Shown here: positions 36,208-44,036 of the stretch, piece by piece
Numbering within the stretch: the first letter of the stretch is position 1
How the letters are laid out: each line of letters starts with the position of its first letter
Assembly (NCBI GenBank): GCA_965249245.1
Contig: CBDFLV010000006.1
Coordinates: forward strand, 1-64,000
DNA: 64,000 nt
Direction: 5' to 3'
Origin: CBDAPI01 sp965249245
GTDB lineage: Bacteria > Acidobacteriota > UBA6911 > RPQK01 > CBDAPI01
Notes under the pieces: generated by a model
What the model was told of the DNA's origin: nothing
Seen by the model: the letters and a program-made list of their open reading frames with translations, nothing else
Database searches by the model: none
Program-made: the position numbers and the translations under genes

Positions 36208-36534
36208 TTACTTCCTCAGAGGTCCCTGAAATCCCCCGCTGCCTTTTTCACCGGCCGGCTTCACAAAGGTCAAGACTTGCCCTTCAGTGAGCATGAAATC
36301 CTCGTTCACCGCCTCCCCATTGACCACGGCCACTGCCTCGGGATCCAGGTGCAGCCGGTCTGAAAGTTCGGTGCGAACCTGATCAACACTCATCCCTGCC
36401 AGAGGCATGGTGTGGCTGTAAACGCCATGAATCACTTCCACCTGTCCCTGCGAGGCCGAGAAGGTCTCGAAGGGGTCAGTGGACGGATCCGGGCCTGTCG
36501 AAAGGTCCGCAGTTCTTTCCCGTTCGCTACTCAT
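36208..36534 (-). CDS. Ubiquitin-like beta-grasp protein with internal Gly-Gly
   Basis: 108 residues. After a flexible N-terminal 30 residues comes a beta-grasp pattern: VEVIHGVYSHTMPLAGMS as the first hairpin, DQVRTELSDRLHL as the helix, EAVAVVNGEAVNEDFMLTEG and QVLTFVKPAGEKG as the closing strands. The tail reads GSGG (residues 98-101) followed by FQGPLRK, so removal of seven residues would expose a C-terminal diglycine as in ubiquitin precursors; the JAMM protein two genes downstream is the obvious candidate. Strong ribosome site AAAGGAG before ATG. Resembles PRTRC protein C/prokaryotic ubiquitin. The fold is inferred from pattern, not computed. Confidence 0.75.
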   Translation of the reverse strand: MSSERERTADLSTGPDPSTDPFETFSASQGQVEVIHGVYSHTMPLAGMSVDQVRTELSDRLHLDPEAVAVVNGEAVNEDFMLTEGQVLTFVKPAGEKGSGGFQGPLRK

Positions 36535-36558
36535 CCGTTGACTCCTTTCAAATAGTAC

Positions 36559-38415
36559 TCAGGTAGAAACCCGGCCTTCTTCTCCGTTGGCCCGCAGCTC
36601 ATCTGCGAGCATCGCCGGAGTGCGACTGTGAAGGCCGGGCAACCGATTCACCGCCGCCACGGAATTCTCTTCGTCGGGCAGGTACAGATAGTCCCTGGCG
36701 TTTCTGGCGGTGAGGTTTTCGGCGAGACCGTCGATCTGATGCCGGAAGGATTCGATCAAGCACTCAGGTGTAAAACCAGTCTCCGGATCCTGACTGGCCG
36801 ACTCCTCGAGGGCGAAGGCCATCTCATCAATCGCGTTGCTGACGGCCTGCTCGATGATGGCACCGCTCAGGAAGTCTCGTCGATGCTTGACAATCCTGGT
36901 TCCATCTCTGAGAACGATCTCTACAATTCCCGGCTCATCGGTGTTGTAGCTGAAAAACCAGCTCACGGCGCGATCGATCAAACGGAGGCGGATCTGCACG
37001 GGATCGGAGCCGTTGCGGCCCCAGTACGGGTAGCCGGGTTTCAGCTTTTTGTCGAGTATGGCAGCCAGGTCCTCTCGTCCCAGTCGGTCGAACTGAGCCC
37101 GCCGGGCCGCGAGGCGGCGCAAAAATGCCGGATCCAGTAAGTCGGGACGATTGGTGGTCGAAATGAGCAGGATGGGAAGGCTTGCAAGATCGTCTGTCGG
37201 ATCGTCCAGGCGTTGCAGGAACGTGCCGATGATCCGGTCAAAAATGCCCCCCTCGAAGGTCGTGCCCCGTCGCCGGCCAATCGCCTCGACTTCTTCGAGC
37301 ACAATCACCACGGGCAGGAGGAGCTTCTCACCTTCGCTGGTCTCCAGTTTTTGGGAAGCCAGGTGATGAATGTCATCGAATAGCTCCTCGATTTGTTTGT
37401 CGCTGCGACCCAGAAACTCACTCAGAATTTCTGAAGTCTTCACCCGGATCACCCGGCTTCCCAGGTCCGTCCGCCCGCTTCTCTCCTGCAGCATTCTGCC
37501 GAATTCCGACAGAAAGGCCTTCAGGTGGAGTGTCTTCCCCAACCCGGTCGGACCCGTCATGATGACGCTGAAACGGGGCCTCAGATCGAAGCGTTTCAGG
37601 ATGTCGGGCCGAAACATGAGAATACGCATGCGCCGGATCAACAGACCCAGCACCCAGTGCGGCTTTCCGATATCTCGACTGATCACGATGTCGGGAATCT
37701 TTTCAGTGTCGACAAAGCGGTGGAGTCGATCCCCATCCCCGGGGATGAAGCGGAAGGCGAACTCACGGGTTGGGCTGACCAGGATCGAGTCCCCGCGGGC
37801 CACGCCCCCTGCTTCGACAGCTTCCAGCACAGCCCGGGACACATGCATAACAAGAGGATCGCCGTGCAGTCGGACCTCGACATGGTTTGAGTCGGGAAGA
37901 CGCCGCAGGAATTCCGCTTCCACTCCCACTTGGGGAAGGCTGGGGCCGCGCCCCAGCACGACTCCACCCCTGGCATCCAGCAAGACAGTGGCCCCCGGCT
38001 CCAGCTCTTTAGGGTTCACATCTTCGTGAAGCATCGGGAAGCGTTGCTGCCCATCGGAGGTCACCACATGGACTTTCGGCACCTTTGTCGACGTTTTCCC
38101 GTTCAGCTTCGAGATGAAGGTGGCGGGCCGGGCGGGTCCTGCTTCCAGCTCGGCTAAGCGAGCCTCGTACTGGGCCTTGAGTTTCTCGCCCTCGCTGACC
38201 GACGGTATCGCTTCGATGCGCGCGAAGAAGGCTCCCAGGAACTCGAGAACCGGGTCAGGTTCGCCCTGACCACTCATGACTGCGTCGTAGAGCATCCGGG
38301 CGCGCATTATCTGGGGCTGCTTGTCGGAAAGTAATAGATCGATGAGCCGCTCCCGGGCAGCTGCCGAGGCTGCGGTCATGTTCAAGGTGAGCATGTTCTC
38401 TTTCTCCTTTGCCAT
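36559..38415 (-). CDS. ARC/Mpa-like AAA ATPase in the ubiquitin-like cluster
   Basis: 618 residues. A helical N-terminal region (about 60-95) leads to an OB-like segment GATVLLDARGGVVLGRG near 141-157, as in the proteasomal ATPases ARC/Mpa, then a single AAA domain with Walker A GPTGLGKT (288-295), Walker B VVIVLEEVEAIG (Glu-Glu where Asp-Glu is usual) and sensor STTNRPDLLDP. The C-terminus (EEGRVST) lacks the HbYX docking motif and no proteasome genes are present. Inferred role: unfolds or disassembles modified proteins. It sits centrally, 3 bases after the first JAMM gene and 24 before the beta-grasp gene. Intact. Confidence 0.78.
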   Translation of the reverse strand: MAKEKENMLTLNMTAASAAARERLIDLLLSDKQPQIMRARMLYDAVMSGQGEPDPVLEFLGAFFARIEAIPSVSEGEKLKAQYEARLAELEAGPARPATFISKLNGKTSTKVPKVHVVTSDGQQRFPMLHEDVNPKELEPGATVLLDARGGVVLGRGPSLPQVGVEAEFLRRLPDSNHVEVRLHGDPLVMHVSRAVLEAVEAGGVARGDSILVSPTREFAFRFIPGDGDRLHRFVDTEKIPDIVISRDIGKPHWVLGLLIRRMRILMFRPDILKRFDLRPRFSVIMTGPTGLGKTLHLKAFLSEFGRMLQERSGRTDLGSRVIRVKTSEILSEFLGRSDKQIEELFDDIHHLASQKLETSEGEKLLLPVVIVLEEVEAIGRRRGTTFEGGIFDRIIGTFLQRLDDPTDDLASLPILLISTTNRPDLLDPAFLRRLAARRAQFDRLGREDLAAILDKKLKPGYPYWGRNGSDPVQIRLRLIDRAVSWFFSYNTDEPGIVEIVLRDGTRIVKHRRDFLSGAIIEQAVSNAIDEMAFALEESASQDPETGFTPECLIESFRHQIDGLAENLTARNARDYLYLPDEENSVAAVNRLPGLHSRTPAMLADELRANGEEGRVST

Positions 38416-38418
38416 GCG

Positions 38419-39642
38419 TTAAGTGCGGGCATTCCCCGAATCGCCCTTGTTCGGGGGCAGGGGGCGGTCTTGTGCCGGCCCGCGGAGCAGCCGAAGTGTA
38501 CGCGGCTGCAGTCGACCGTCCTTGAGGCCATACAGTTTCCAGTCTTCCTCGTCGCGAGCGTTCCAGCCAAAGATAAGGAGCGTGGCCCAGGGCTGACCCG
38601 AGAACACACTGCGATGCCACTGCTCATCATCCGTGCTGATGAGGGCATTGGTTCGACCACAGACTTTGGCCTCAAAGCACGCGGCGCATCTTTTCTCCCC
38701 GTTTTCGTCCGCCGCAACGGGAAAGTTGTGGCCGTGGACGGAGCCCACGAACCTTTCAGCCGGCTGGCCCAGGCGTTTTCTCCGAGCTTCCAGCCTCCCC
38801 TCGATGTGGCCCCAGGTGTCACCCGAAAAGCGCACGGAATACCTTTCCTCGACTGCATGTTCGGCGGGCAGACAGGCATCGACGACGAGAAAGATCTCGG
38901 GAGATTCTCCATCTCTAATCAAACGCCCTGTCCACAACCCGGCCGACTCCAGTTCGCCCCCGCGCCGGGCCGACAGATGCGTTTCTGCCCAGACGTCGGA
39001 GGGGACGAAAATGTAGGGGCCCCTTTCATCTTCATCTCCGTCTTTCGGCTCGAGCGAGGGGCTCTGAAAGAGATCACTGTTGTCGAGATGCCGAGAGAGA
39101 GAAGCCGTCTCACAGATGGGCGCGGCCGTCTGTGCGCATCGGTTAACGACCACCCGCGTACTGTTGTGGCTGCCGGGTTTTCTCCCGGAGGAACCGGGCT
39201 GAACTGCCTCTGTCTCCAGGGCCCTCAACACGAACTGACATGGTTGCCCGTCCAGAGCCCCCTGCGACTGCAGTCGGTTCTTGGCCCGCTCGGCCACGGA
39301 GGCCAGACTGAACATGGGAAATTCCTGAAGGAACATTCGTTCGCCCTGGCGCAGCTCCAGATCAAAGTTCAGCAGTCGGCCTCCCTGGTCTTCTGAACTG
39401 TGCCCCGGCTGAACCGTCACGGTAAGTTCATGCCGGTTCCAGCCCAGATGTCCGGCTCGCAGGCCGTTGAGCCAGGCTTCATCCCGCATGGGACCGAGGT
39501 CTGCTGCCGACACCGGCTCTCGGGCCAGCAGTCGATCGTCTCCCCTGGCCATGAGATCGACGGCCAGACGACACTCTGTGTTGACTCGGTTCTCTTCTCG
39601 GTTCTTTTCCATTTCCATAGCGATCAGCGGATCCTGGCTCAC
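38419..39642 (-). CDS. JAMM/JAB-domain protein with N-terminal extension
   Basis: 407 residues from a GTG at 39642 preceded by AAGGAAG. Residues 1-200 have no recognised fold. From YIFVPSDVWAETH (210) the JAB domain begins: Glu in GGELESAGLWTGRL (230-240), His-Gly-His at 303-305 in FVGSVHGHNFP, and Ser-x-x-Asp at 336-339 in LISTDDEQWHR, then SGQPWATLLIFGW. The His pair and the Ser/Asp are about 30 residues apart instead of 7, and the insertion holds CAACFEAKVC, a possible extra zinc site. Inferred role: deconjugation or precursor processing in the first half of the cluster. Intact. Confidence 0.75.
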   Translation of the reverse strand: MSQDPLIAMEMEKNREENRVNTECRLAVDLMARGDDRLLAREPVSAADLGPMRDEAWLNGLRAGHLGWNRHELTVTVQPGHSSEDQGGRLLNFDLELRQGERMFLQEFPMFSLASVAERAKNRLQSQGALDGQPCQFVLRALETEAVQPGSSGRKPGSHNSTRVVVNRCAQTAAPICETASLSRHLDNSDLFQSPSLEPKDGDEDERGPYIFVPSDVWAETHLSARRGGELESAGLWTGRLIRDGESPEIFLVVDACLPAEHAVEERYSVRFSGDTWGHIEGRLEARRKRLGQPAERFVGSVHGHNFPVAADENGEKRCAACFEAKVCGRTNALISTDDEQWHRSVFSGQPWATLLIFGWNARDEEDWKLYGLKDGRLQPRTLRLLRGPAQDRPLPPNKGDSGNART

Positions 39643-39661
39643 GGTCTGCTTCCTTGACGGC

Positions 39662-39946
39662 TCAGCCCAGATGGGAGCGGGGAATCAGCACCAGTTCGGC
39701 GCCCGGCTGAATCTGGCTTCCCAGAGCCAGATCGTCGACCAGCATTCGAGCATTGCTGTTGTCGCGCAGGGAGTAGGGAACGTCTTCGGGCAGTTCCATC
39801 TCCAGGGCCACCGTTTCGGCAACCTCGCCGGCCGGTCGGTATCCGTCGACTTCACTGAGCTGCAGCTGCTGGCTGGCAGTGACGTCCTTGGCTGAAAAGT
39901 ACAACGGATCCACGACCGGGTTGAGTTCAGTGGTAGTAGTTTGCAT
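39662..39946 (-). CDS. Second beta-grasp (ubiquitin-like) protein candidate
   Basis: 94 residues with AAGGAG 8 bases before the ATG. The pattern after residue 30 (LQLSEVDGYRPAGEVAETVA, LEMELPEDVPYSLRDNSNAR, MLVDDLALGSQIQPGAELVL) matches a ubiquitin/YukD-like order of strand, helix, strands, with the final GAELVLIPRSHLG as the last strand. It lacks a C-terminal diglycine and ends in Gly. It is encoded between the unknown 301-residue protein and the first JAMM gene, where bacterial ubiquitin-like operons usually hold their modifier. The fold call is tentative. Confidence 0.55.
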   Translation of the reverse strand: MQTTTTELNPVVDPLYFSAKDVTASQQLQLSEVDGYRPAGEVAETVALEMELPEDVPYSLRDNSNARMLVDDLALGSQIQPGAELVLIPRSHLG

Positions 39947-39997
39947 CGTTCATTCTCCTTGTTCGTTTCCGAGTCGTCAGCAAGTGTCGCCGGCGGC

Positions 39998-40903
39998 TCA
40001 CAGGGTTAGGTGTTTGGCCTTCGTTTTGAGTTTTTGGCCCTCGTTGTAAATCGCCAATACCTGATTGGCGAGCTTTCGGTTCTCAGGCGCCGCCAGCACG
40101 GACACTTCCAGGCCCATTTGCCTGAGCACCAGATCCAGGCTGGCGACCGCCATTTCCAGCATGTCCTGAAAAAACGATTCCGCCAGGTCGTTCCCGACGG
40201 GCAAGCCCGTCAAGTCGACCTGCGCCTCGATGGCGCACCGGCTCCCCTGGCCCTGCCAGACGATCCGGGCCAGGCGGTTGATCGAGTTCTCGCTGTGCGC
40301 CAGGCTCAGAAGACTCTTGCGGGCTGCAGGCACGAGTTTCTCCCACTGCCCGAGGGGCATCAGCAGGCGCAGACACCCGCTCTCGCGAATGACGCGAACC
40401 TGACCGGGGCAACCGTGGCGTTTCAGGGTCATGCGAAGATGACCTTCATCGTCTGAGACGGCAGAATGGCCACGCTCAGACAGCCACGCCAAGAGTTTCT
40501 CTGCCGCGGGAGGCTCCCACCTGGAAGCAGAGGGTTTGAAGTCCGCTCTGGCAAGTTGTTTCAAGACCGCAGCCGCCAGGGACTCGAATCTGCTGCCCGC
40601 CTCACAGTCCAGGATCGGATCATCGCCCAGATGGGGAGAAATGAAGAAGTCAAAGCGCTGCTCTAAATGACCGTGGTGGCGCGCCAGCTTGACCGGACCC
40701 TCCCAGCAACCGTGCACGGCCAGGGCCTCCTGCTTTCCGGTGACCGCAAACGGTCTGCACAAGCTGATGAACCCGGAAGGATGGGTCCGCAGCGCCCAGC
40801 CCGGGTCCTCAGATCCCGGGGTGAACCAGCCTCCGTGCCGGTCTTTCTCGAAGCCGGTCCGCGCCAGCGCCGCCTCCAAATGGGCTCTGTTCCAGGCACT
40901 CAC
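39998..40903 (-). CDS. Unknown protein of the ubiquitin-like cluster
   Basis: 301 residues from a GTG at 40903 that overlaps the E2 stop by 4 bases with GGAGG upstream; longer frames run into the E2 gene. Two alpha/beta segments are visible: SAWNRAHLEAALARTGFEKD to FISPHLGDDP, and CLRLLMPLGQWEKLVPAARK to LDLVLRQMGLEVSVLAAPEN. The second resembles the long-helix/sheet rhythm of YbjN or secretion-chaperone folds, but I do not recognise the family. Tight linkage to E2 and the beta-grasp gene suggests a dedicated partner, perhaps a chaperone for the modifier or conjugating enzyme. Confidence 0.6.
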   Translation of the reverse strand: MSAWNRAHLEAALARTGFEKDRHGGWFTPGSEDPGWALRTHPSGFISLCRPFAVTGKQEALAVHGCWEGPVKLARHHGHLEQRFDFFISPHLGDDPILDCEAGSRFESLAAAVLKQLARADFKPSASRWEPPAAEKLLAWLSERGHSAVSDDEGHLRMTLKRHGCPGQVRVIRESGCLRLLMPLGQWEKLVPAARKSLLSLAHSENSINRLARIVWQGQGSRCAIEAQVDLTGLPVGNDLAESFFQDMLEMAVASLDLVLRQMGLEVSVLAAPENRKLANQVLAIYNEGQKLKTKAKHLTL

Positions 40904-41516
40904 AGGTCCAACCTCCGTCTGATTGGTGCCACGCCAGCCCACGTTTCCAGAAGGCCCTCTCCACACAGCGGGAGGTACTCGGGATGACTCCGGTAGTAGT
41001 CACAGGCAGCCGAGTTGAGGACTCCGGCGGGGTCCAGCTCGTCCAGGGCCGTCTCCTGCAGAGTCAGTGTGTAGTAGCCCAGCAGAATGATCTCCTTCAG
41101 ATTGGTGTTGGGCGGCAGCGCGCCCAGGCAGATGACCCCTTTCAAGTCGGAAGCCACGTTGGGGTGCCAGATCGGCTGTGGAGCCAACACGGCCAGCGGG
41201 CCCCAGCCCGGCGGGCTCTCCCAGGTCCAGTTTTCCCGGAACGCAAGGCGGGAGCCAGCGGGACTGGCATCTCCACCCCATAAACGAGCTCCAAATCACC
41301 CGCGAGCTCGATGTGAAGCAGCTCGATTCGGGGGCTTACGAGGGCCAGATCCTGCATCACCTCTTCCATTTGGCCGGCCTTCCAGGCACGCCAGGCTCTT
41401 CCGCCGCCGTTTCGCAGCAGCGCCTCGTCGAATCGGCCCTGCTGGACTGCGCACCGGACTGCCGGGTTTTGCTGGTCGCCGCTCACTTGTGGGGGATGCG
41501 GGTGGGAATCAACCAT
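40900..41516 (-). pseudogene. UBC-type E2 conjugating enzyme, -1 frameshift
   Basis: The ATG at 41516 overlaps the E1 stop by 8 bases. The first frame gives RIELLHIELAGDLELVYGVE and MPVPLAP; around 41243-41250 the similarity moves to the -1 frame: FRENWTWESPPGWGPLAVLA, PQPIWHPNVASDLKGVICLG. HPN followed by the Cys in VICLG is the hallmark of eukaryote-like E2 catalytic sites, and LLGYYTLTLQETALDELDPA with ACDYYRSHPE is the C-terminal helix. Joined length is about 205 residues. No slippery sequence is evident, so a one-base loss or assembly error is likelier than recoding. Confidence 0.75.
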
Positions 41517-42846
41517 AATGCACTTGCCCTTCTAGATCATTGGCCACAGTTTTCGCCACAGTCGGTTCAGCCAACTCGAGCCCTGGATCACCGGGTAAGA
41601 AAAAGTAGGTCCAGCCATCGCCACCCGAAACCCCCAGAGCCTCTCCGGGTTCGAGTCCGAGTTCCGGCAGCGGCTTCTCCCAGCAGGCCTCGACGTCTTT
41701 GGCGGGGAGGATGGAGCGGGCCTCAACGGGTGAAGCGATGAGAGCCGCACCACAGCAGGCCCCCAACGCCATCCCGAAACCGCGGACAAATCTGCGTACC
41801 GACGTACTCTTCCCACAAGCCTGGCATGAGACTTCGCTGAACCAATGAGCCTCCCCTCGCACCTGGCATTCACTCTGCCGGCAGCCGATCGTGGAAGCCA
41901 GACTGGAAAGAGATACTCTGGACGGGGGCTGGCCGACGTCGGTCGTTTCCCACCGCTCATGGGGGCAGCGACACTGTGGATTGCGAGGCAGCTCACTGCG
42001 CAGAAGTTGATGAGTTAGAAGACAGTAGCTGATCTCCTCCGACTCGAGGCTTTGCTCGTCCAGGGTCAGGAGCTTCTTGACAGACTCGACCACGGCCAGT
42101 TGAGCGGCTGTGACGCACAAAGCCGGTAGAGTTCGGGTAGGCTGAGCCTTTTTCTCGGGTTGGGCAGGGGTAGAAGAAGCGGGGTCGCAGCCGTAGCGAA
42201 CGGTAAGTTGCTGCCACTCCTTGGACCCCAGGAGACAGCCCGGGCAGGGGGCGGTCGCAACCGCGGGGTTGAAGCAGCGAACAATAGCCGTCCACGTGGG
42301 CCCATGAACCGCGCCCTGAACCAGGGGCTTGCCGAAGGCCGCGGCCAGGTTGCCGGCCCACACCAGAAGGTCCAGATTGTCTCCCGCCGAGACCAACAGA
42401 TCCATCTCGCGCAAGAGGCTCAGGGGGATCACCTGGGCTCGACCGATTCCGGCTGACACCTCCACGGCCGGGTTCTTGGCGTGAGCCCGCCGACCCTGGA
42501 TCCAGGCCTTGGGAAGTCCGGCGTCCCGGGGTAAAGCAGGCTGGGTCTGCCAGGACCCTTCCTGGTAGTGGTCGGGATCGACCGCGATCAGGCGGCCCAC
42601 TCCCAGTTTGGCCAGCGAGCTGAGAACCTCGCCCCCAACCGCGCCCAGCCCAAAGACCGCCACAGAGCGGCTTCGAAGGTCAGCCAGCGATGTCGATTCG
42701 TCAGGGAATCCCAGGTTGAAATCAGCCGACATTTCTGGTGGCTCGGACGTGTATCCGGCGGGCCACTGGTACCACTTCACAATGTCTTGAGTCCGGCTCT
42801 GGCGAAGCTCCTGAAAGAGAGGTGCCTGTCTTTCAAACACGGTCAT
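41509..42846 (-). CDS. ThiF-family E1 activating enzyme
   Basis: 445 residues. The adenylation domain shows SVAVFGLGAVGGEVLSSLAK (Gly loop at 66-71), LIAVDPDH (Asp 90), the conserved Lys in GLPKAWIQGRRAHAKNP and SAGDN (Asp 156). APCPGC near 200 supplies one zinc Cys pair, RYGCDP may hold a catalytic Cys, and further pairs (CRCPH, CRQSEC, CQACG) suggest a second zinc-binding domain in the C-terminal 150 residues, which end in an unrecognised beta-rich segment. It overlaps the RING-like gene by 4 bases and the E2 by 8, the order E3-like, E1, E2. Inferred role: activates the modifier and passes it to the E2. Confidence 0.85.
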   Translation of the reverse strand: MTVFERQAPLFQELRQSRTQDIVKWYQWPAGYTSEPPEMSADFNLGFPDESTSLADLRSRSVAVFGLGAVGGEVLSSLAKLGVGRLIAVDPDHYQEGSWQTQPALPRDAGLPKAWIQGRRAHAKNPAVEVSAGIGRAQVIPLSLLREMDLLVSAGDNLDLLVWAGNLAAAFGKPLVQGAVHGPTWTAIVRCFNPAVATAPCPGCLLGSKEWQQLTVRYGCDPASSTPAQPEKKAQPTRTLPALCVTAAQLAVVESVKKLLTLDEQSLESEEISYCLLTHQLLRSELPRNPQCRCPHERWETTDVGQPPSRVSLSSLASTIGCRQSECQVRGEAHWFSEVSCQACGKSTSVRRFVRGFGMALGACCGAALIASPVEARSILPAKDVEACWEKPLPELGLEPGEALGVSGGDGWTYFFLPGDPGLELAEPTVAKTVANDLEGQVHYG

Positions 42847-43514
42847 TCAACGCTCCCTGGGTCCCACAGCAGGAAGGGCTCCAGCGCGAGATCCTTTCCG
42901 CAGGTGAGGCACTTCTTCACCTTGTCGAAACAGCCCAGCCTTTCCTGCTCGGAGACGATCTCCGGGTGGCTCTCGGAGGTTTCGTGGTGAAACGGTTGAC
43001 CGCAGACGCAGACCACGACCTGGGTGCTTTTTTCAATCGGGATGCCGCAAAAGCGGCACTTCGTTCCCTGCAGATCGTCCGGAGGCCTTCCCACGAACGG
43101 ATTCACCCGAGTCGTGACATACGCCAGATGGCCCGGCCGCAAGAGGATCGAGTCCCTGGTCGTCAAGACGGCAAAGGAGAGAGACGGCGCTCCATTGACT
43201 AAAATACCCGACCGAAGTGAGACCAGGCCCAGGTAGTTTTTCCGGCCCAGTGCCAGGAAGCAAAACCCGGCGTCGGCTTCATCGGGAGAGGTCACTTCCC
43301 GGATGCAACCGCCCGCTCCTTCGTCAGCCTTGGCCCAGACCAGGCCGTCGTCTGCTCCCACGACCAGAGGCAGGGAGGAGACTTCCCGGGAGGGTTGGCT
43401 TTCGCACCAGGGAAGATCGGTGGAGCCCAGCGGGGTTTTGCCTGTAAAGACGGCCGGGTGAAGTTCCAATAACGTCCGGCTGTCCATATCTGAGTCTCCA
43501 AGATCGACCATCAT
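42843..43514 (-). CDS. FHA-like plus RING-type zinc protein, candidate E3 ligase
   Basis: 223 residues. Residues about 45-140 are beta-rich with LVSLRSGILVNGAPSLSF and DSILLRPGHLAYV, the NG-and-GD-like phrasing of FHA domains. Residues 150-210 hold a binuclear treble-clef pattern: CRFC (153, 156), VCVCGQPFHHE (169, 171, 176, 177), GC (195) and CLTC (202, 205), as in RING fingers. Bacterial ubiquitin-like operons are known to include RING-type proteins next to E1 and E2. It overlaps the E1 gene by 4 bases (ATGA). Inferred role: recruits charged E2 and, through the FHA-like part, a phosphorylated or otherwise marked target. Confidence 0.75.
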   Translation of the reverse strand: MMVDLGDSDMDSRTLLELHPAVFTGKTPLGSTDLPWCESQPSREVSSLPLVVGADDGLVWAKADEGAGGCIREVTSPDEADAGFCFLALGRKNYLGLVSLRSGILVNGAPSLSFAVLTTRDSILLRPGHLAYVTTRVNPFVGRPPDDLQGTKCRFCGIPIEKSTQVVVCVCGQPFHHETSESHPEIVSEQERLGCFDKVKKCLTCGKDLALEPFLLWDPGSVE

Positions 43515-43603
43515 GTTCGATTCACTGGAATCCTACGCGACAGTCAGGGAGTTCAGCCTTTCGGTCCGAACTTTTCTGGATTTTTCTTTGGAGCGGGAAT
43601 CGG

Positions 43604-43935
43604 TCAGGGTAGCGAGATGTTCGCGACCAGGGTCAACTCGTAGGCATCCGCCTGAAGCAGCAGCGGGAGTTGTGAGTCTGCAGGCGCAGTCATCTCACCC
43701 ATAATGACTCGTCTTTGGCCGCCAGCCACCATCTCTTCCAACAGGGAAGAGTGCTGAGTGCGAAGCAGCAGATTCCAAATGAGAGTCTCGACTCCGCCCA
43801 TGCCGAAGGACAGGAGAAGGCTGGGACCATCGGGCCAGGCATTGGGCATGTACGCGAGATAGGTAAGCGTTGTATTTGGCTTATCAGGTTCATCCCACTC
43901 GGTAGCGGCGTAGCTCTGATAGAACTTGTACGAAG
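43604..43935 (-). pseudogene. 3' part of a cluster gene split by IS66
   Basis: Encodes the C-terminal 110 or so residues (KFYQSYAATEWDEPDKPNTT ... YELTLVANISLP). When the IS66 element and one copy of its 8-base duplication are removed, the frame joins perfectly to the 5' part at 46586-47063 (NASY-KFYQ). The first 14 codons of the apparent frame here come from the IS end. No known domain. It ends 90 bases before the RING-type gene. Confidence 0.8.
43928..43935. repeat. 8-base target duplication GTACGAAG (left)
   Basis: Identical to 46578-46585 on the other side of IS66 copy B; 8 bases is the normal duplication length for IS66. Confidence 0.9.
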
Positions 43936-44036
43936 GTAAATATTCGGTAAACCCCGTCTTGCAATAATCTCCTTCCAAATAAGCCCGCGGTCAAACTTTG
44001 CTGGACACAGAAGCTGCGAGTGTGTATACAGGGAGC

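Noticed and set aside
36208..36534. Pup or UBact identity for the 108-residue modifier
   Set aside because: Pup-like proteins are disordered and end in GGQ/GGE; this one has beta-grasp pattern and a GG followed by a basic tail, and no Pup ligase gene is nearby.
36559..36600. C-terminal proteasome-docking HbYX motif in the AAA ATPase
   Set aside because: The protein ends EEGRVST, so no HbYX motif is present and proteasome coupling is not supported.
41235..41255. Programmed -1 frameshift in the UBC-type E2
   Set aside because: No X-XXY-YYZ slippery heptamer is present at the shift; mutation or assembly error is simpler.
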